Assembly (NCBI GenBank): GCA_003649085.1
Contig: QMQV01000034.1
Coordinates: 1 to 14,947, forward strand
DNA: 14,947 nt
Direction: 5' to 3'
Origin: Thermoproteota archaeon
Lineage (GTDB): Archaea > Thermoproteota > Methanomethylicia > Methanomethylicales > B66-G16
The translations under genes were made by a program, and so were the position numbers. This document shows positions 14,782 through 14,947 of the stretch, piece by piece; position 1 is the first letter of the stretch; each line of letters begins with the position of its first letter. The notes beneath the pieces are model-generated. The model worked only from the letters and a program-made list of their open reading frames with translations, made no database searches and had not been told where the DNA came from.

Positions 14782-14789
14782 ATATAAAA
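14782..14789 (-). promoter_or_regulatory. TATA box of the fumarase operon
   Basis: TTTTATAT on the minus strand; predicted initiation about 25 bases away, near 14760. The plus-strand reading ATATAAAA is equally TATA-like and could serve a rightward transcript starting near 14811. Confidence 0.5.
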
Positions 14790-14808
14790 GGTCATCTAGG
14801 TGAGCTGC

Positions 14809-14931
14809 TTGGCAACAGTTTTTGATAAGCTTAAACGGCTTAGAAGCGAGGCAATGCAATGCTCACGATACATTTACTTCAGAAGCCTTTCGGCTGCTGA
14901 GGATACGCTTCGATCAATAAGAGCAAGGTAG
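14809..14931 (+). CDS. Possible 40-codon small ORF, unassigned
   Basis: A plus-strand frame from TTG 14809 to TAG 14931, encoding about 40 residues (starting LATVFDKLKRLRSEA; basic and alpha-helical in character). In favour: AGGTGAG (14799-14805) lies four bases before the TTG, and a TATA-like box at 14782-14789 is about 25 bases upstream. Against: it is short, I recognise no family, and a minus-strand frame (14946 down to 14870, ending ERLLK-stop) reads equally well as the end of a gene entering from the right edge. The two overlap, so at most one is likely real. Confidence 0.22.
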   Translation: MATVFDKLKRLRSEAMQCSRYIYFRSLSAAEDTLRSIRAR

Positions 14932-14947
14932 AAAGCTTGGGTGAAGC

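Overview
The window is archaeal chromosomal DNA. It carries an Alba chromatin protein, a Sm-like (Lsm) RNA-binding protein, the archaeal type of S-adenosylmethionine synthetase, NucS endonuclease, a DUF460 protein, archaeal diphthamide synthase Dph6, a two-subunit class I fumarase and a Fae-Hps enzyme. GTG and TTG starts are frequent, and several genes have a TATA box about 25 bases before the start codon, as expected for leaderless archaeal mRNAs. A thermophilic Thermoproteota/Bathyarchaeia-like lineage is plausible, but I cannot name the organism. No insertion sequence, CRISPR array, tRNA or rRNA is visible, and the gene set is mostly core housekeeping.

Layout: at the left edge a minus-strand pair encodes SufC and the first codons of a SufB/SufD-type protein (Fe-S cluster assembly). 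A plus-strand pair follows (DUF1614 membrane protein and Dph6). It runs tail-to-tail into a minus-strand HD-domain hydrolase. Next come a metallophosphoesterase and CTP synthase (pyrG) on plus, then a small ArsR-like regulator on minus, which is divergent from a long DUF460 RNase H-fold protein. That protein runs stop-to-stop into S-adenosylmethionine synthetase. Upstream of the synthetase on minus are the Lsm protein and a SAM-dependent methyltransferase. The methyltransferase shares a very compact divergent promoter with NucS. Alba follows, then a 228-base intergenic region, then the most unusual gene of the window. The right end holds the fumarase subunits on minus and a short unresolved tail.

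The standout is the Fae-Hps gene (11887-13359). Fae captures formaldehyde on tetrahydromethanopterin, and Hps interconverts hexulose 6-phosphate with ribulose 5-phosphate plus formaldehyde. Here the enzyme carries an extra N-terminal segment of about 95 residues with a Fis-like helix-turn-helix. The DNA around its promoter and first 270 coding bases holds eight exact copies of the heptamer TCCGACA (both orientations) plus two one-mismatch copies. One copy abuts the TATA box, two lie just after the start codon, and two form a perfect dyad inside the codons that link the HTH to Fae. The simplest reading is a self-regulating metabolic enzyme: a trigger enzyme in which the catalytic protein binds its own operator array. 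I do not recall such a fusion being described, and this is the part of the window to test.
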